The notes: generated by a model from the sequence alone, not told the origin. A stretch of DNA of 7,813 nt from CANLWN01 sp039815505 (GCA_039815505.1 JBCBZE010000158.1:1-7813), one strand, 5' to 3'. Counted from the first letter of the stretch, positions 1-6,266 are shown. Translations and numbers: made by a program.

Positions 1-386
1 AGTAGTATTGGATAAATGCCTCTTAAAAAATTGTGCTAATGGGGTAATTTCATGTATGGTTGGTAGGAAAATATGTAAAACGGACCATTTTTATACGTGC
101 TTTACATTAATGTAGCCTTTGTTTTACAAAAAAATAACTTCTAAAAAATGTCGTAACTTGTTGAAAGTCAAATATGTAATTTATATTTGATATACCTCAT
201 TTTTTTTCTTGCCATCTACACAAGATTTGTTACCATTCATACATCTAATGAAGATATGTGCTATGGGTAACTCTACTTTAGCTTATATAAGTATGATATA
301 GATCATTTTTTAATTTAGTTGAGGTATTTAGTTTTAATCATTCGATACTTCAATATAATAATTGGAAGAACACTAAAACCAAACTC
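1..386. other. AT-rich intergenic region, no gene seen
   Basis: All six frames are broken by frequent stops and I see no protein-coding segment. Visible structure: a perfect 12-bp palindrome TACATTAATGTA at 103-114, and a promoter-like pair at 158-189 (separate entry). The rest is A/T-rich DNA, probably the leader of the small gene that starts at 387 and the tail of whatever lies to the left of the window. Confidence 0.6.
158..189 (+). promoter_or_regulatory. Putative Bacteroidota-type promoter
   Basis: TATATTTG at 182-189 matches the Bacteroidota -7 element TAnnTTTG exactly. TTG trinucleotides at 158-160 and 161-163 lie 21 and 18 bp upstream, in the range expected for the -33 element. Transcription would begin near 195 and give a leader of about 190 nt before the first start codon at 387. 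The match is good, but such motifs turn up by chance in AT-rich DNA, so this is a candidate only. Confidence 0.4.
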
Positions 387-563
387 ATGAAAAAGTGTAT
401 AGTTCTGTTTACTATTTTGATAGTCGTACTGATAATAGCCGTTCTAACCGATAAAACGAATCATACGATTTTAAAGGTAGGTAATCAAATGACATTAGAT
501 AGTGATCAAGGGTCCGATTTTTTGGCGAACGAAACGGTTTTTGAAACGATTTATAGCGAATAA
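387..563 (+). CDS. Small single-pass membrane protein, unknown function (58 aa)
   Basis: This ATG-to-TAA reading frame encodes 58 residues. It begins with MKK, followed by an uninterrupted hydrophobic stretch (about residues 4-20, rich in I, V and L) and then a polar, acidic tail of about 38 residues. That is the layout of a short N-terminally anchored inner-membrane protein, or of a secreted peptide with an uncleaved signal. A cysteine sits at residue 4, too close to the N-terminus for a lipobox. The leader just upstream is A-rich (AAAACCAAACTC), usual for Bacteroidota genes, which seldom use Shine-Dalgarno sites. The gene lies 27 bp before the secreted-protein gene at 591 on the same strand, so co-transcription is likely. 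I recognise no family. The main doubt is length; the clear hydrophobic/polar organisation and adjacency argue that it is real. Confidence 0.55.
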   Translation: MKKCIVLFTILIVVLIIAVLTDKTNHTILKVGNQMTLDSDQGSDFLANETVFETIYSE

Positions 564-590
564 AGCATAGTAAAGCAAGCAAAACCAACC

Positions 591-1145
591 ATGATATCAC
601 ATCTTTTTACCCGGGTCATAAAAACAGTTTTTTTAAGTCTTGTTCTTATGGTATTTACGTCCTATACCCCGTTGGATAGCGCATTAAAACATGTTTTATT
701 GGAGGGAACCTACAGTTTTAGGACCACCGGGGATTTACAACAAGGACTCCAAGGGAGGATAGATTTTGAAAAGGGTATTGAAGTTTCCGATGACGGAGTC
801 CCTTTTGCGACCTTGAAGTTAAATCTCCAAAACAACGAAACAAGTTCACATCATACCATGGGCTTTTTGATTTCGAAAGAAAACAGATTTAAAGATATAT
901 CCGAGGGTACTTATAACGTGAAGAACAGTATAGATGGGTTTATACCTAATTTTGACGGGGTTTTTGGGTTTGCAAACGTAAAGAGGCTTGGGGAACTTCC
1001 CTTCTTTGCCTATAAGGGAAGTATAACAATTGATGATATAAAGGAGGACACGCTAAATGGTAGTCTTAGAATTAATATGAGAAATTTAAATGGGCGTACC
1101 ATTTTTATTAACGGGGATTTTATGGCGAAAATAAGAATAGAATAG
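591..1145 (+). CDS. Secreted protein of unknown function, predicted beta-rich (184 aa)
   Basis: The first 31 residues look like a signal peptide: basic residues at R8 and K11, a hydrophobic core about residues 12-23 (TVFLSLVLMVFT), then a polar region with a possible cleavage site near LDSA (28-31). No lipobox cysteine is present, and the mature part has no cysteine at all. The mature chain alternates hydrophobic and polar residues with many glycines and asparagines (for example EGTYSF, GSITIDD, NGSLRINMRNLNG, FINGDF), suggesting a small beta-barrel or beta-sandwich in the periplasm or on the cell surface. The C-terminal pattern, a strand, a Leu-Asn-Gly turn, another strand and then an Asn-Gly-Asp-Phe strand, recalls small exported flavobacterial domains of unknown function; that is an impression, not an assignment. 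It follows the small membrane-protein gene by 27 bp. The ATG at 591 is chosen because it gives a complete signal peptide. No strong terminator follows. Confidence 0.75.
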   Translation: MISHLFTRVIKTVFLSLVLMVFTSYTPLDSALKHVLLEGTYSFRTTGDLQQGLQGRIDFEKGIEVSDDGVPFATLKLNLQNNETSSHHTMGFLISKENRFKDISEGTYNVKNSIDGFIPNFDGVFGFANVKRLGELPFFAYKGSITIDDIKEDTLNGSLRINMRNLNGRTIFINGDFMAKIRIE

Positions 1146-1378
1146 GGTTTTGAATAAAAATAAAATCAAGCTTATGTAGTTTTGTTGAAACTTTTACACA
1201 TATTTTCTTTTTTTTGTTTAAAGTTTTTATTTGGATAATAAATGTTTATTTTTAACATTACACCCAGTTAATCAAATAATTATAAATATAAATTTGAACT
1301 ATTTTTTATAACTATTTTTTATAAATTGTTAAACAGAATTAATTAATGGTTAATGAATATAAAATTGTCTAACGAAAA
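1146..1378. other. Very AT-rich spacer
   Basis: No coding potential is visible here. A weak AAACTTT/AAAGTTT pair (1188-1194 with 1220-1226), followed by a T-rich run, could be a poor terminator for the 591-1145 gene. TAGTTTTG at 1177-1184 fits the TAnnTTTG -7 motif, but its nearest upstream TTTG (1149-1152) is 24 bp away, too far to be convincing. TAAAATTG at 1360-1367 is one mismatch from the -7 motif and would place a transcript start just before the structured region at 1379, though no -33 partner is seen. Confidence 0.5.
1298..1323. repeat. Perfect tandem duplication of a 13-mer
   Basis: ACTATTTTTTATA occurs twice back to back (1298-1310 and 1311-1323) with no mismatch. It contains T6 runs and probably arose by slippage. 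It could bend the DNA or act as an UP-like element for the transcript proposed downstream, but nothing shows this directly. Confidence 0.7.
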
Positions 1379-1666
1379 GTACGGCCCAGAGAGCGGCATG
1401 TTATTAAGAAGAACATACCATAGCTATTTGGCTACTCTTACCGATGGTTGCAAAAAATTGAACAACCTTACCAACTTGTTTGATAGGGAAATTTGCTCGA
1501 TTATTAGGTTTCGGGGGAACTACCTAAATCAGCAAGTTCAATTTTAGTGATTATAAATTTTGATTCATTGGGCGGGCCGTACGGTTAGATAGTGTTGGCG
1601 AAAACCGACGTAACTTTTTTAAAACCAAAAAGTATGCTTTTTTATACTTTTTGGTTTATTTTTTTC
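1379..1666 (+). ncRNA. Candidate structured non-coding RNA ending in an intrinsic terminator
   Basis: Two long perfect inverted repeats are nested here. GTACGGCCC (1379-1387) pairs with GGGCCGTAC (1574-1582). Inside it, AAAATTGAAC (1454-1463) pairs with GTTCAATTTT (1536-1545). Smaller hairpins fit between: ATGTT/AACAT (1398-1402 with 1412-1416), and ACCA/TGGT (1417-1420 with 1445-1448) enclosing TAGC/GCTA. GTTGG/CCGAC with one G-U pair follows just after the outer stem, and then a strong terminator (1622-1666). The segment is more GC-rich than its flanks. A 64-codon ATG frame (1353-1547) crosses it, but that frame starts before the outer stem, has no recognisable domain, and includes one arm of both pairs, so I do not call it a protein. 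I could not match the segment to tmRNA, RNase P RNA or SRP RNA by their conserved cores. A 6S-like fold is conceivable, since the outer stem encloses 204 nt. The exact ends are inferred. Confidence 0.4.
1622..1666 (+). terminator. Strong intrinsic terminator upstream of nrdB
   Basis: A perfect 14-bp stem, AAACCAAAAAGTAT (1622-1635) with ATACTTTTTGGTTT (1644-1657), has an 8-nt loop and is followed by A then seven T (1658-1665). No T-run follows on the opposite strand, so it works best for rightward transcription. It ends a transcript upstream of nrdB and insulates nrdB. The nearest confident protein gene ends almost 480 bp earlier, which is one reason to suspect an RNA gene in between. Confidence 0.8.
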
Positions 1667-1678
1667 CGTTTAACTTCT

Positions 1679-1698
1679 ATGTAAAATTAATGTAAAAT
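1679..1698. repeat. Direct repeat ATGTAAAAT, 11-bp period, in the nrdB upstream region
   Basis: ATGTAAAAT occurs at 1679-1687 and again at 1690-1698. The start-to-start distance is 11 bp, about one helical turn, so both copies face the same side of the DNA. This lies about 190 bp before the nrdB start and about 100 bp before the proposed promoter. It could be a tandem activator or repressor site, or chance in AT-rich DNA. Confidence 0.35.
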
Positions 1699-1791
1699 AC
1701 AATCCTTTGATAAGGGCAATAAACATCACTTGCGAGCCTAGATTTCAACATCTTGTGTTAAAAACTTTGTAATTTAAAACATAAAACAAGC

Positions 1792-1835
1792 TTTATAAAT
1801 TGACCGCATTTTTCAATCTTTGTTGGTCCCGACCA
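1792..1835 (+). promoter_or_regulatory. Putative nrdB promoter with an overlapping palindrome
   Basis: AATCTTTG at 1815-1822 differs from the Bacteroidota -7 element TAnnTTTG at one defined position, and TTTA at 1792-1795, 19 bp upstream, is one base from TTTG. The start site would fall near 1828-1832, leaving a leader of about 50 nt. TGGTC (1824-1828) and GACCA (1831-1835) form an interrupted palindrome right at the expected start site, a classic operator position. I see no convincing NrdR-box pair (consensus about ACACWAWATATWGTGT) in this region. The rest of 1667-1881 holds no gene. Confidence 0.35.
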
Positions 1836-1881
1836 GAAGGTAATTTTCACCCTAACACAACAACGTTAAAATCAGTAAATC

Positions 1882-2868
1882 ATGTCAGCAGCGGTAGAGC
1901 CCATTTTAGAAGAAAATGAAGATAGATTTGTAATATTCCCCATAAAACACCACGACTTATGGGAATGGTATAAAAAATGTGAGGCTTGTTTTTGGACCGC
2001 AGAAGAAATTGATTTACATCAAGATTTAACGGATTGGAATAACAAACTTAATGACGATGAGCGTTATTTTGTAAAACATATACTTGCTTTTTTTGCAGCT
2101 TCCGATGGTATAGTAAATGAAAATCTGGCGGAGAATTTTGTAAACGAAGTACAATACTCCGAGGCTAAATTTTTCTACGGTTTTCAGATTATGATGGAAA
2201 ATATCCATTCTGAAACCTATTCCTTATTAATAGATACCTATGTAAAGGATGAGAAAGAAAAAAATGTGCTGTTCAAGGCTATTGAAAACTTTCCGGCCAT
2301 TAAGAAAAAAGCGGATTGGGCCTTAAAATGGATAGACTCTCCCAGCTTTGCGGAACGTTTAATTGCATTTGCGGCCGTAGAAGGCATCTTTTTTTCCGGA
2401 GCTTTCTGTTCTATCTTTTGGCTAAAGAAAAGAGGTCTAATGCCAGGTCTTACTTTCTCGAACGAATTAATTTCAAGAGATGAGGGTATGCACTGCGACT
2501 ATGCGGTGCACCTGCATAATAAACACCTGATAAATAAGGTTCCAAAAGCAAGAATCACGGATATTATCGTAGATGCCTTAAACATAGAGCGTGAGTTTAT
2601 TACAGAATCGTTACCGGTGAGCCTAATAGGGATGAATGCTAAATTAATGACCCAATATCTGGAATTTGTTACCGATAGACTTTTGGTGGAATTGGAATGT
2701 GAAAAAGTATACAATTCCACGAACCCATTTGACTTTATGGATATGATTTCCCTACAAGGCAAAACCAATTTCTTTGAAAAAAGAGTTTCCGAATACCAGA
2801 AGGCGGGGGTTTTGAACAAGGAAAAAGATACGGATGCACAGAAAATAAGTTTCGACGCTGACTTCTAA
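1882..2868 (+). CDS. nrdB: Class Ia ribonucleoside-diphosphate reductase, beta subunit (R2)
   Basis: This 328-residue R2 subunit makes and stores the tyrosyl radical used by NrdA to reduce ribonucleoside diphosphates in the cytoplasm. It resembles mammalian R2 far more than E. coli NrdB. Aligned by eye to mouse R2, the diiron ligands are D75, E106, H109, E167, E201 and H204, and the radical tyrosine is Y113 (in ENIHSETY). W38 and the C-terminal Y305 are the expected radical-transfer residues. The last residues, FDADF, match the tail by which R2 docks on R1. There is no N-terminal ATP-cone fused to this subunit, unlike the NrdB of some flavobacteria. The ATG at 1882 gives a start just before the conserved core, and no upstream extension is needed; the preceding DNA is A-rich without a Shine-Dalgarno site. 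The gene lies 131 bp before nrdA with a terminator between. The family assignment is very secure. Confidence 0.98.
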   Translation: MSAAVEPILEENEDRFVIFPIKHHDLWEWYKKCEACFWTAEEIDLHQDLTDWNNKLNDDERYFVKHILAFFAASDGIVNENLAENFVNEVQYSEAKFFYGFQIMMENIHSETYSLLIDTYVKDEKEKNVLFKAIENFPAIKKKADWALKWIDSPSFAERLIAFAAVEGIFFSGAFCSIFWLKKRGLMPGLTFSNELISRDEGMHCDYAVHLHNKHLINKVPKARITDIIVDALNIEREFITESLPVSLIGMNAKLMTQYLEFVTDRLLVELECEKVYNSTNPFDFMDMISLQGKTNFFEKRVSEYQKAGVLNKEKDTDAQKISFDADF

Positions 2869-2888
2869 GTGCAAAGATTGGAATACCT

Positions 2889-2920
2889 AACCTCTTCCTC
2901 AGTCTTGCAAGAGGTTTTTT
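2889..2920 (+). terminator. Intrinsic terminator between nrdB and nrdA
   Basis: AACCTCTT (2889-2896) pairs with AAGAGGTT (2909-2916) around a 12-nt loop, and six T (2915-2920) follow. It begins 20 bp after the nrdB stop. Moderate stem strength suggests partial read-through, so nrdA may be expressed both from the nrdB promoter and from its own. Confidence 0.7.
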
Positions 2921-2935
2921 AAGCATTAAAACAAA

Positions 2936-2955
2936 ACTGTTAATATTTTAACAGT
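2936..2955. promoter_or_regulatory. Perfect inverted repeat in the nrdA leader
   Basis: ACTGTTAA (2936-2943) and TTAACAGT (2948-2955) form a perfect 8-bp inverted repeat around TATT, 44 bp before the nrdA ATG. No T-run follows directly, so it is not a standard terminator. As DNA it looks like an operator for a dimeric regulator; as RNA it would be a weak hairpin in the leader. I found no recognisable -33/-7 pair here and no NrdR-box match, so its function is open. Confidence 0.5.
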
Positions 2956-2999
2956 ATAACTGGATCAAACCATAGAATCACTAAAATAATTGTAGCCAC

Positions 3000-5486
3000 A
3001 TGTATGTAGTAAAAAGAGATGGAAGAAAGGAGCTTATCATGTTCGATAAGATTACCGCTAGAGTACGAAAATTATGTTACGGCCTTAACGGCTTGGTAGA
3101 CCCTTTAAAAGTAACAATGCGGGTCATAGAAGGGCTTTATGATGGGGTTACTACTTCCGAACTTGATAATTTGGCGGCGGAAATAGCCGCTACTATGACA
3201 ACCAGTCACCCTGATTATGCAAAGTTAGCTGCCCGTATTTCCGTATCCAACCTACATAAGAACACAAAAAAATCCTTCTCTGAAACCATGAAGGACTTGT
3301 ATGAGTATGTAAACCCGAGAACAGGGAAAAAGGCTCCTCTATTATCCGATGAGGTGTACAAAGTGATTTCGGAAAATGCGGAAAAACTGGATTCTACGAT
3401 TATATATAACCGCGACTTTGGCTATGATTATTTTGGTTTTAAAACATTGGAGCGCTCCTATCTTTTAAAATTAAACGGCAAAATAGTAGAACGCCCACAG
3501 CATATGTTAATGCGGGTCTCCGTAGGGATTCATCTGGAAGATTTGGATTCCATTATAGAGACCTACGAACTTATGTCCAAAAAGTACTTCACCCATGCTA
3601 CCCCTACATTATTCAATTCCGGTACACCAAAACCGCAAATGTCCTCTTGTTTTTTATTGGCGATGAAAGACGATAGCATCGATGGTATTTACGACACCTT
3701 AAAACAAACCGCTAAAATTTCCCAATCCGCTGGAGGTATTGGGTTATCTATTCACAATATTAGGGCCACGGGTTCTTACATTGCGGGTACTAATGGAACC
3801 TCCAATGGAATAGTTCCCATGTTGCGGGTATTCAATGATACCGCCCGTTATGTAGATCAAGGTGGAGGAAAGCGCAAAGGGAGTTTTGCTATTTATGTAG
3901 AGCCATGGCATGCGGACATATATGATTTTCTTGATTTAAAGAAGAACCATGGAAAGGAGGAAATGCGCGCTCGTGATCTTTTTTATGCCATGTGGATTCC
4001 CGATTTGTTCATGAAAAGGGTGGAGGCCAATGAAGATTGGACGTTGATGTGTCCTAACGAATGTCCCGGACTGTTCTCTAATCATAGCGAAGAATTTGAA
4101 AAACTGTACCTGAAGTATGAAAGGGAGGGGAAAGGTCGCAAAACTGTTAAGGCCAGGGAGCTTTGGGAAAAAATATTAGAATCCCAAATAGAAACTGGGA
4201 CCCCATATATGCTTTATAAGGATGCAGCTAACCGTAAAAGCAATCAAAAGAATTTAGGAACTATACGTTCGTCTAATTTATGCACCGAGATATTGGAATA
4301 TACCTCCCCCGATGAGGTGGCGGTTTGCAATCTGGCCTCTATTGCATTACCCATGTTTATAAAAAATGGCGAGTTTGATCACAAGGAGCTGTTTAAGGTA
4401 ACAAAGCGGGTAACTAAAAATTTAAATAAGGTTATAGACCGAAATTATTATCCTGTAAAAGAGGCTGAAAATTCCAATATGCGCCATAGGCCCATTGGTC
4501 TGGGTGTTCAAGGACTGGCAGATGCCTTTATCATGTTGCGTATGCCTTTTACAAGTGATGAAGCAAAAAAATTGAACCAAGAAATTTTTGAGACGCTTTA
4601 TTTTGCCGCGGTTACGGCCTCGATGGAAGCAGCTAAGGAAGAAGGACCATATTCTTCGTATGAAGGATCCCCTATTTCCCAAGGAGAGTTTCAACACAAC
4701 CTTTGGGGTATTAAAGATGAAGAACTTTCAGGACGCTGGGACTGGGGCAAATTACGTAAAAACGTTAAAAAGAACGGTGTACGTAATTCCTTGTTGGTAG
4801 CCCCCATGCCAACGGCATCCACCTCTCAGATATTGGGAAATAACGAGTGTTTTGAACCCTATACATCCAATATCTATACGCGAAGGGTATTGTCTGGAGA
4901 ATTTATTGTGGTGAACAAACACTTGTTAGAGGATTTGGTAAAATTGGGGCTATGGAACGAGAACTTAAAGCAAGAGTTAATGCGTGCCAATGGTTCTATA
5001 CAACATATTGATGGCATTCCACAGGATATTAAGGAATTGTATAAGACGGTTTGGGAATTAAGCATGAAAGACATTATAGACATGAGTCGACAGCGAGGGT
5101 ATTTCATAGATCAAAGTCAATCCCTTAACCTATTTATGGAGAATGCCAATTATGGAAAATTAACTTCCATGCATTTTTACGCTTGGAAAAGCGGTTTAAA
5201 GACAGGGATGTACTATTTACGTACCAAGGCAGCTGTTGACGCCATTAAATTTACCTTGGACAACACCAAGAAAAAGGAGGTTCCTATAAGTGTTGCCGCG
5301 GAAGCGGAGGTCAGTGCTGCGAAACCAAGTGTTGAAACGGCAACCACCATACAAGTGGAGACTACTCCAATAGGAGAGCAACAAGATATGGATGTACAGC
5401 CCATGACACCACAGGAGATGAAGGAAATGATAGCTCGGGCCAAAGAAGGTCAGGCGGACGATGATTGTTTAATGTGCGGATCATAA
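3000..5486 (+). CDS. nrdA: Class Ia ribonucleoside-diphosphate reductase, alpha subunit (R1)
   Basis: This 828-residue R1 subunit reduces all four ribonucleoside diphosphates to deoxy forms, using the radical supplied by NrdB. Order of parts: an N-terminal ATP-cone (about 1-90, starting VKRDGR), the catalytic ten-stranded barrel, and a C-terminal tail. By alignment with human R1, the active-site pair is C217 and C443, the thiyl cysteine is C428 with N426 and E430 (NLCTE), the radical relay is Y738-Y739 (GMYYLRT), and C823/C826 of the terminal CLMCGS are the shuttle cysteines. D56 corresponds to mouse D57, which is needed for dATP inhibition, so feedback control is probably intact. D225 lies in the specificity-site segment KDDSIDG. 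The chain is about 36 residues longer than human R1 (792); the extra length is mainly an Ala/Glu/Thr-rich, low-complexity linker at about 757-820. The start MYVVKRDGR matches the eukaryotic N-terminus. The assignment is very secure. Confidence 0.98.
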   Translation: MYVVKRDGRKELIMFDKITARVRKLCYGLNGLVDPLKVTMRVIEGLYDGVTTSELDNLAAEIAATMTTSHPDYAKLAARISVSNLHKNTKKSFSETMKDLYEYVNPRTGKKAPLLSDEVYKVISENAEKLDSTIIYNRDFGYDYFGFKTLERSYLLKLNGKIVERPQHMLMRVSVGIHLEDLDSIIETYELMSKKYFTHATPTLFNSGTPKPQMSSCFLLAMKDDSIDGIYDTLKQTAKISQSAGGIGLSIHNIRATGSYIAGTNGTSNGIVPMLRVFNDTARYVDQGGGKRKGSFAIYVEPWHADIYDFLDLKKNHGKEEMRARDLFYAMWIPDLFMKRVEANEDWTLMCPNECPGLFSNHSEEFEKLYLKYEREGKGRKTVKARELWEKILESQIETGTPYMLYKDAANRKSNQKNLGTIRSSNLCTEILEYTSPDEVAVCNLASIALPMFIKNGEFDHKELFKVTKRVTKNLNKVIDRNYYPVKEAENSNMRHRPIGLGVQGLADAFIMLRMPFTSDEAKKLNQEIFETLYFAAVTASMEAAKEEGPYSSYEGSPISQGEFQHNLWGIKDEELSGRWDWGKLRKNVKKNGVRNSLLVAPMPTASTSQILGNNECFEPYTSNIYTRRVLSGEFIVVNKHLLEDLVKLGLWNENLKQELMRANGSIQHIDGIPQDIKELYKTVWELSMKDIIDMSRQRGYFIDQSQSLNLFMENANYGKLTSMHFYAWKSGLKTGMYYLRTKAAVDAIKFTLDNTKKKEVPISVAAEAEVSAAKPSVETATTIQVETTPIGEQQDMDVQPMTPQEMKEMIARAKEGQADDDCLMCGS

Positions 5487-5487
5487 C

Positions 5488-5516
5488 CTAATAAAAACAT
5501 AATTTTAATTTATTAG
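5488..5516 (+). other. AT-rich hairpin just after the nrdA stop
   Basis: CTAATAAA (5488-5495) pairs perfectly with TTTATTAG (5509-5516), starting two bases after the nrdA stop codon. It sits directly ahead of the GC-rich terminator at 5522. It may stabilise the mRNA 3' end or be a weak first part of a tandem terminator. Confidence 0.45.
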
Positions 5517-5521
5517 TTAGG

Positions 5522-5546
5522 GCCCTGGTGATAACCGGGGCTTTTT
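5522..5546 (+). terminator. Strong intrinsic terminator of nrdA
   Basis: GCCCTGGT (5522-5529) and ACCGGGGC (5534-5541) form an 8-bp stem (one G-U pair) with a GATA loop, followed by five T (5542-5546). This is the strongest GC hairpin of the window and closes the nrd transcription unit. Confidence 0.9.
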
Positions 5547-5891
5547 CAGGTTTCCCCCGGACATTGATTTATAATGGTATGAACAATGCGCCACGAGTTA
5601 GTTTTCCCACATAAAGGCCATGGCCCATAACTTGGGGGAATTTAAGAATTCAAGGACTTATTTCTTAAAATACGGTTTTATGAAGTTATATGAAATCAAC
5701 AATAAGGTAATGTAGAACAACAACGAAACAATATAATTATCCATTTGAACGCCTTTGCTAAAATGCTTTTATTATATACGTGGAAAACTGCTTTGTAGAT
5801 TATGTAAATGTTAAGAAAAAGAAACAAATTCGTTAGGTAATTACATTTTTACCATTGATGCCAGACCTTCACTTTTTAAAATGGTGATATG

Positions 5892-5908
5892 CTACCTTTC
5901 CAAGGTAG
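5892..5908. repeat. Tight perfect hairpin
   Basis: CTACCTT (5892-5898) and AAGGTAG (5902-5908) form a perfect 7-bp stem with a 3-nt loop. No T-run follows it on the plus strand. On the minus strand the next bases are CATATCACC, also without a T-run, so it is not a simple terminator. Confidence 0.5.
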
Positions 5909-6149
5909 AAAAGCAAACCATATAAGCCTAATATGTAGATATGGTAATCCATATGATTAAATTAGACGAGAAACTTAAACGAACCTCTCTTGAGGAAGCG
6001 TTAAACTTTGTTAAACATTAAATAACGAAATCTAGAAAATTAAAAACCTCCTTAACTCCCCGTTGTCCGCTGTAAAGTCATAATAGTGTATCTATTTTTT
6101 TCTTTTGCCGCAAATAGCGATGGTAAGCAATCCTGGAGAAAATCAATAG

Positions 6150-6195
6150 AAAAAAATATATGATAAGTAGGTATATATGTGAAATCATACCTACT
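6150..6195 (-). terminator. Probable terminator of the minus-strand operon
   Basis: AGTAGGTAT (6166-6174) and ATACCTACT (6187-6195) form a perfect 9-bp stem with a 12-nt loop. Read on the minus strand, a T7 run (complement of 6150-6156) follows about 9 nt after the stem. It lies 77 bp beyond the stop of the isomerase-like gene. The gap between stem and T-run is longer than ideal, so the terminator call is moderate. Confidence 0.45.
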
Positions 6196-6257
6196 ACAAC
6201 GCAAAAGTAGTCAAAATCTTACAAAAAACATAAATTTTAGGGATGTATTGATTTAAG

Positions 6258-6266
6258 CCCCCCCCC
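6258..6266. repeat. Homopolymer of nine C
   Basis: Nine consecutive C lie 6 bp past the stop codon of the minus-strand isomerase gene. Such a tract is rare in this AT-rich sequence and prone to slippage and to sequencing-length errors. It is outside any recognised reading frame, so phase variation of a protein is not indicated. Confidence 0.8.

Noticed and set aside
1353..1547. 64-codon plus-strand ORF (MNIKLSNEKYG...) in the region before nrdB
   Set aside because: It has no recognisable domain or signal and contains one arm of both long inverted repeats. The RNA interpretation explains the segment and the terminator better. Not excluded if a comparison shows codon conservation.
1667..1881. 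Search for NrdR boxes upstream of nrdB, and also upstream of nrdA
   Set aside because: No pair of 16-bp sites resembling ACACWAWATATWGTGT was found; the inverted repeats present have different sequences.
2499..2819. 106-codon minus-strand ORF opposite nrdB
   Set aside because: It lies wholly within the certain nrdB gene on the opposite strand and has no recognisable family; it is a shadow of nrdB.
4422..4697. 91-codon minus-strand ORF and a 70-codon plus-strand ORF (4588-4800) inside nrdA
   Set aside because: Both overlap the certain nrdA frame and have no independent signal or promoter.
5941..6021. 26-codon plus-strand frame with protein-like composition
   Set aside because: Too short, no promoter or partner gene, and I recognise no family; kept only as a possible remnant.
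6202..6232. Minus-strand promoter-like pair (TACTTTTG at 6209-6202, TATG 19 bp upstream)
   Set aside because: It would start a transcript directly at the 6166-6195 hairpin with no gene beyond it, so chance is the simpler explanation.
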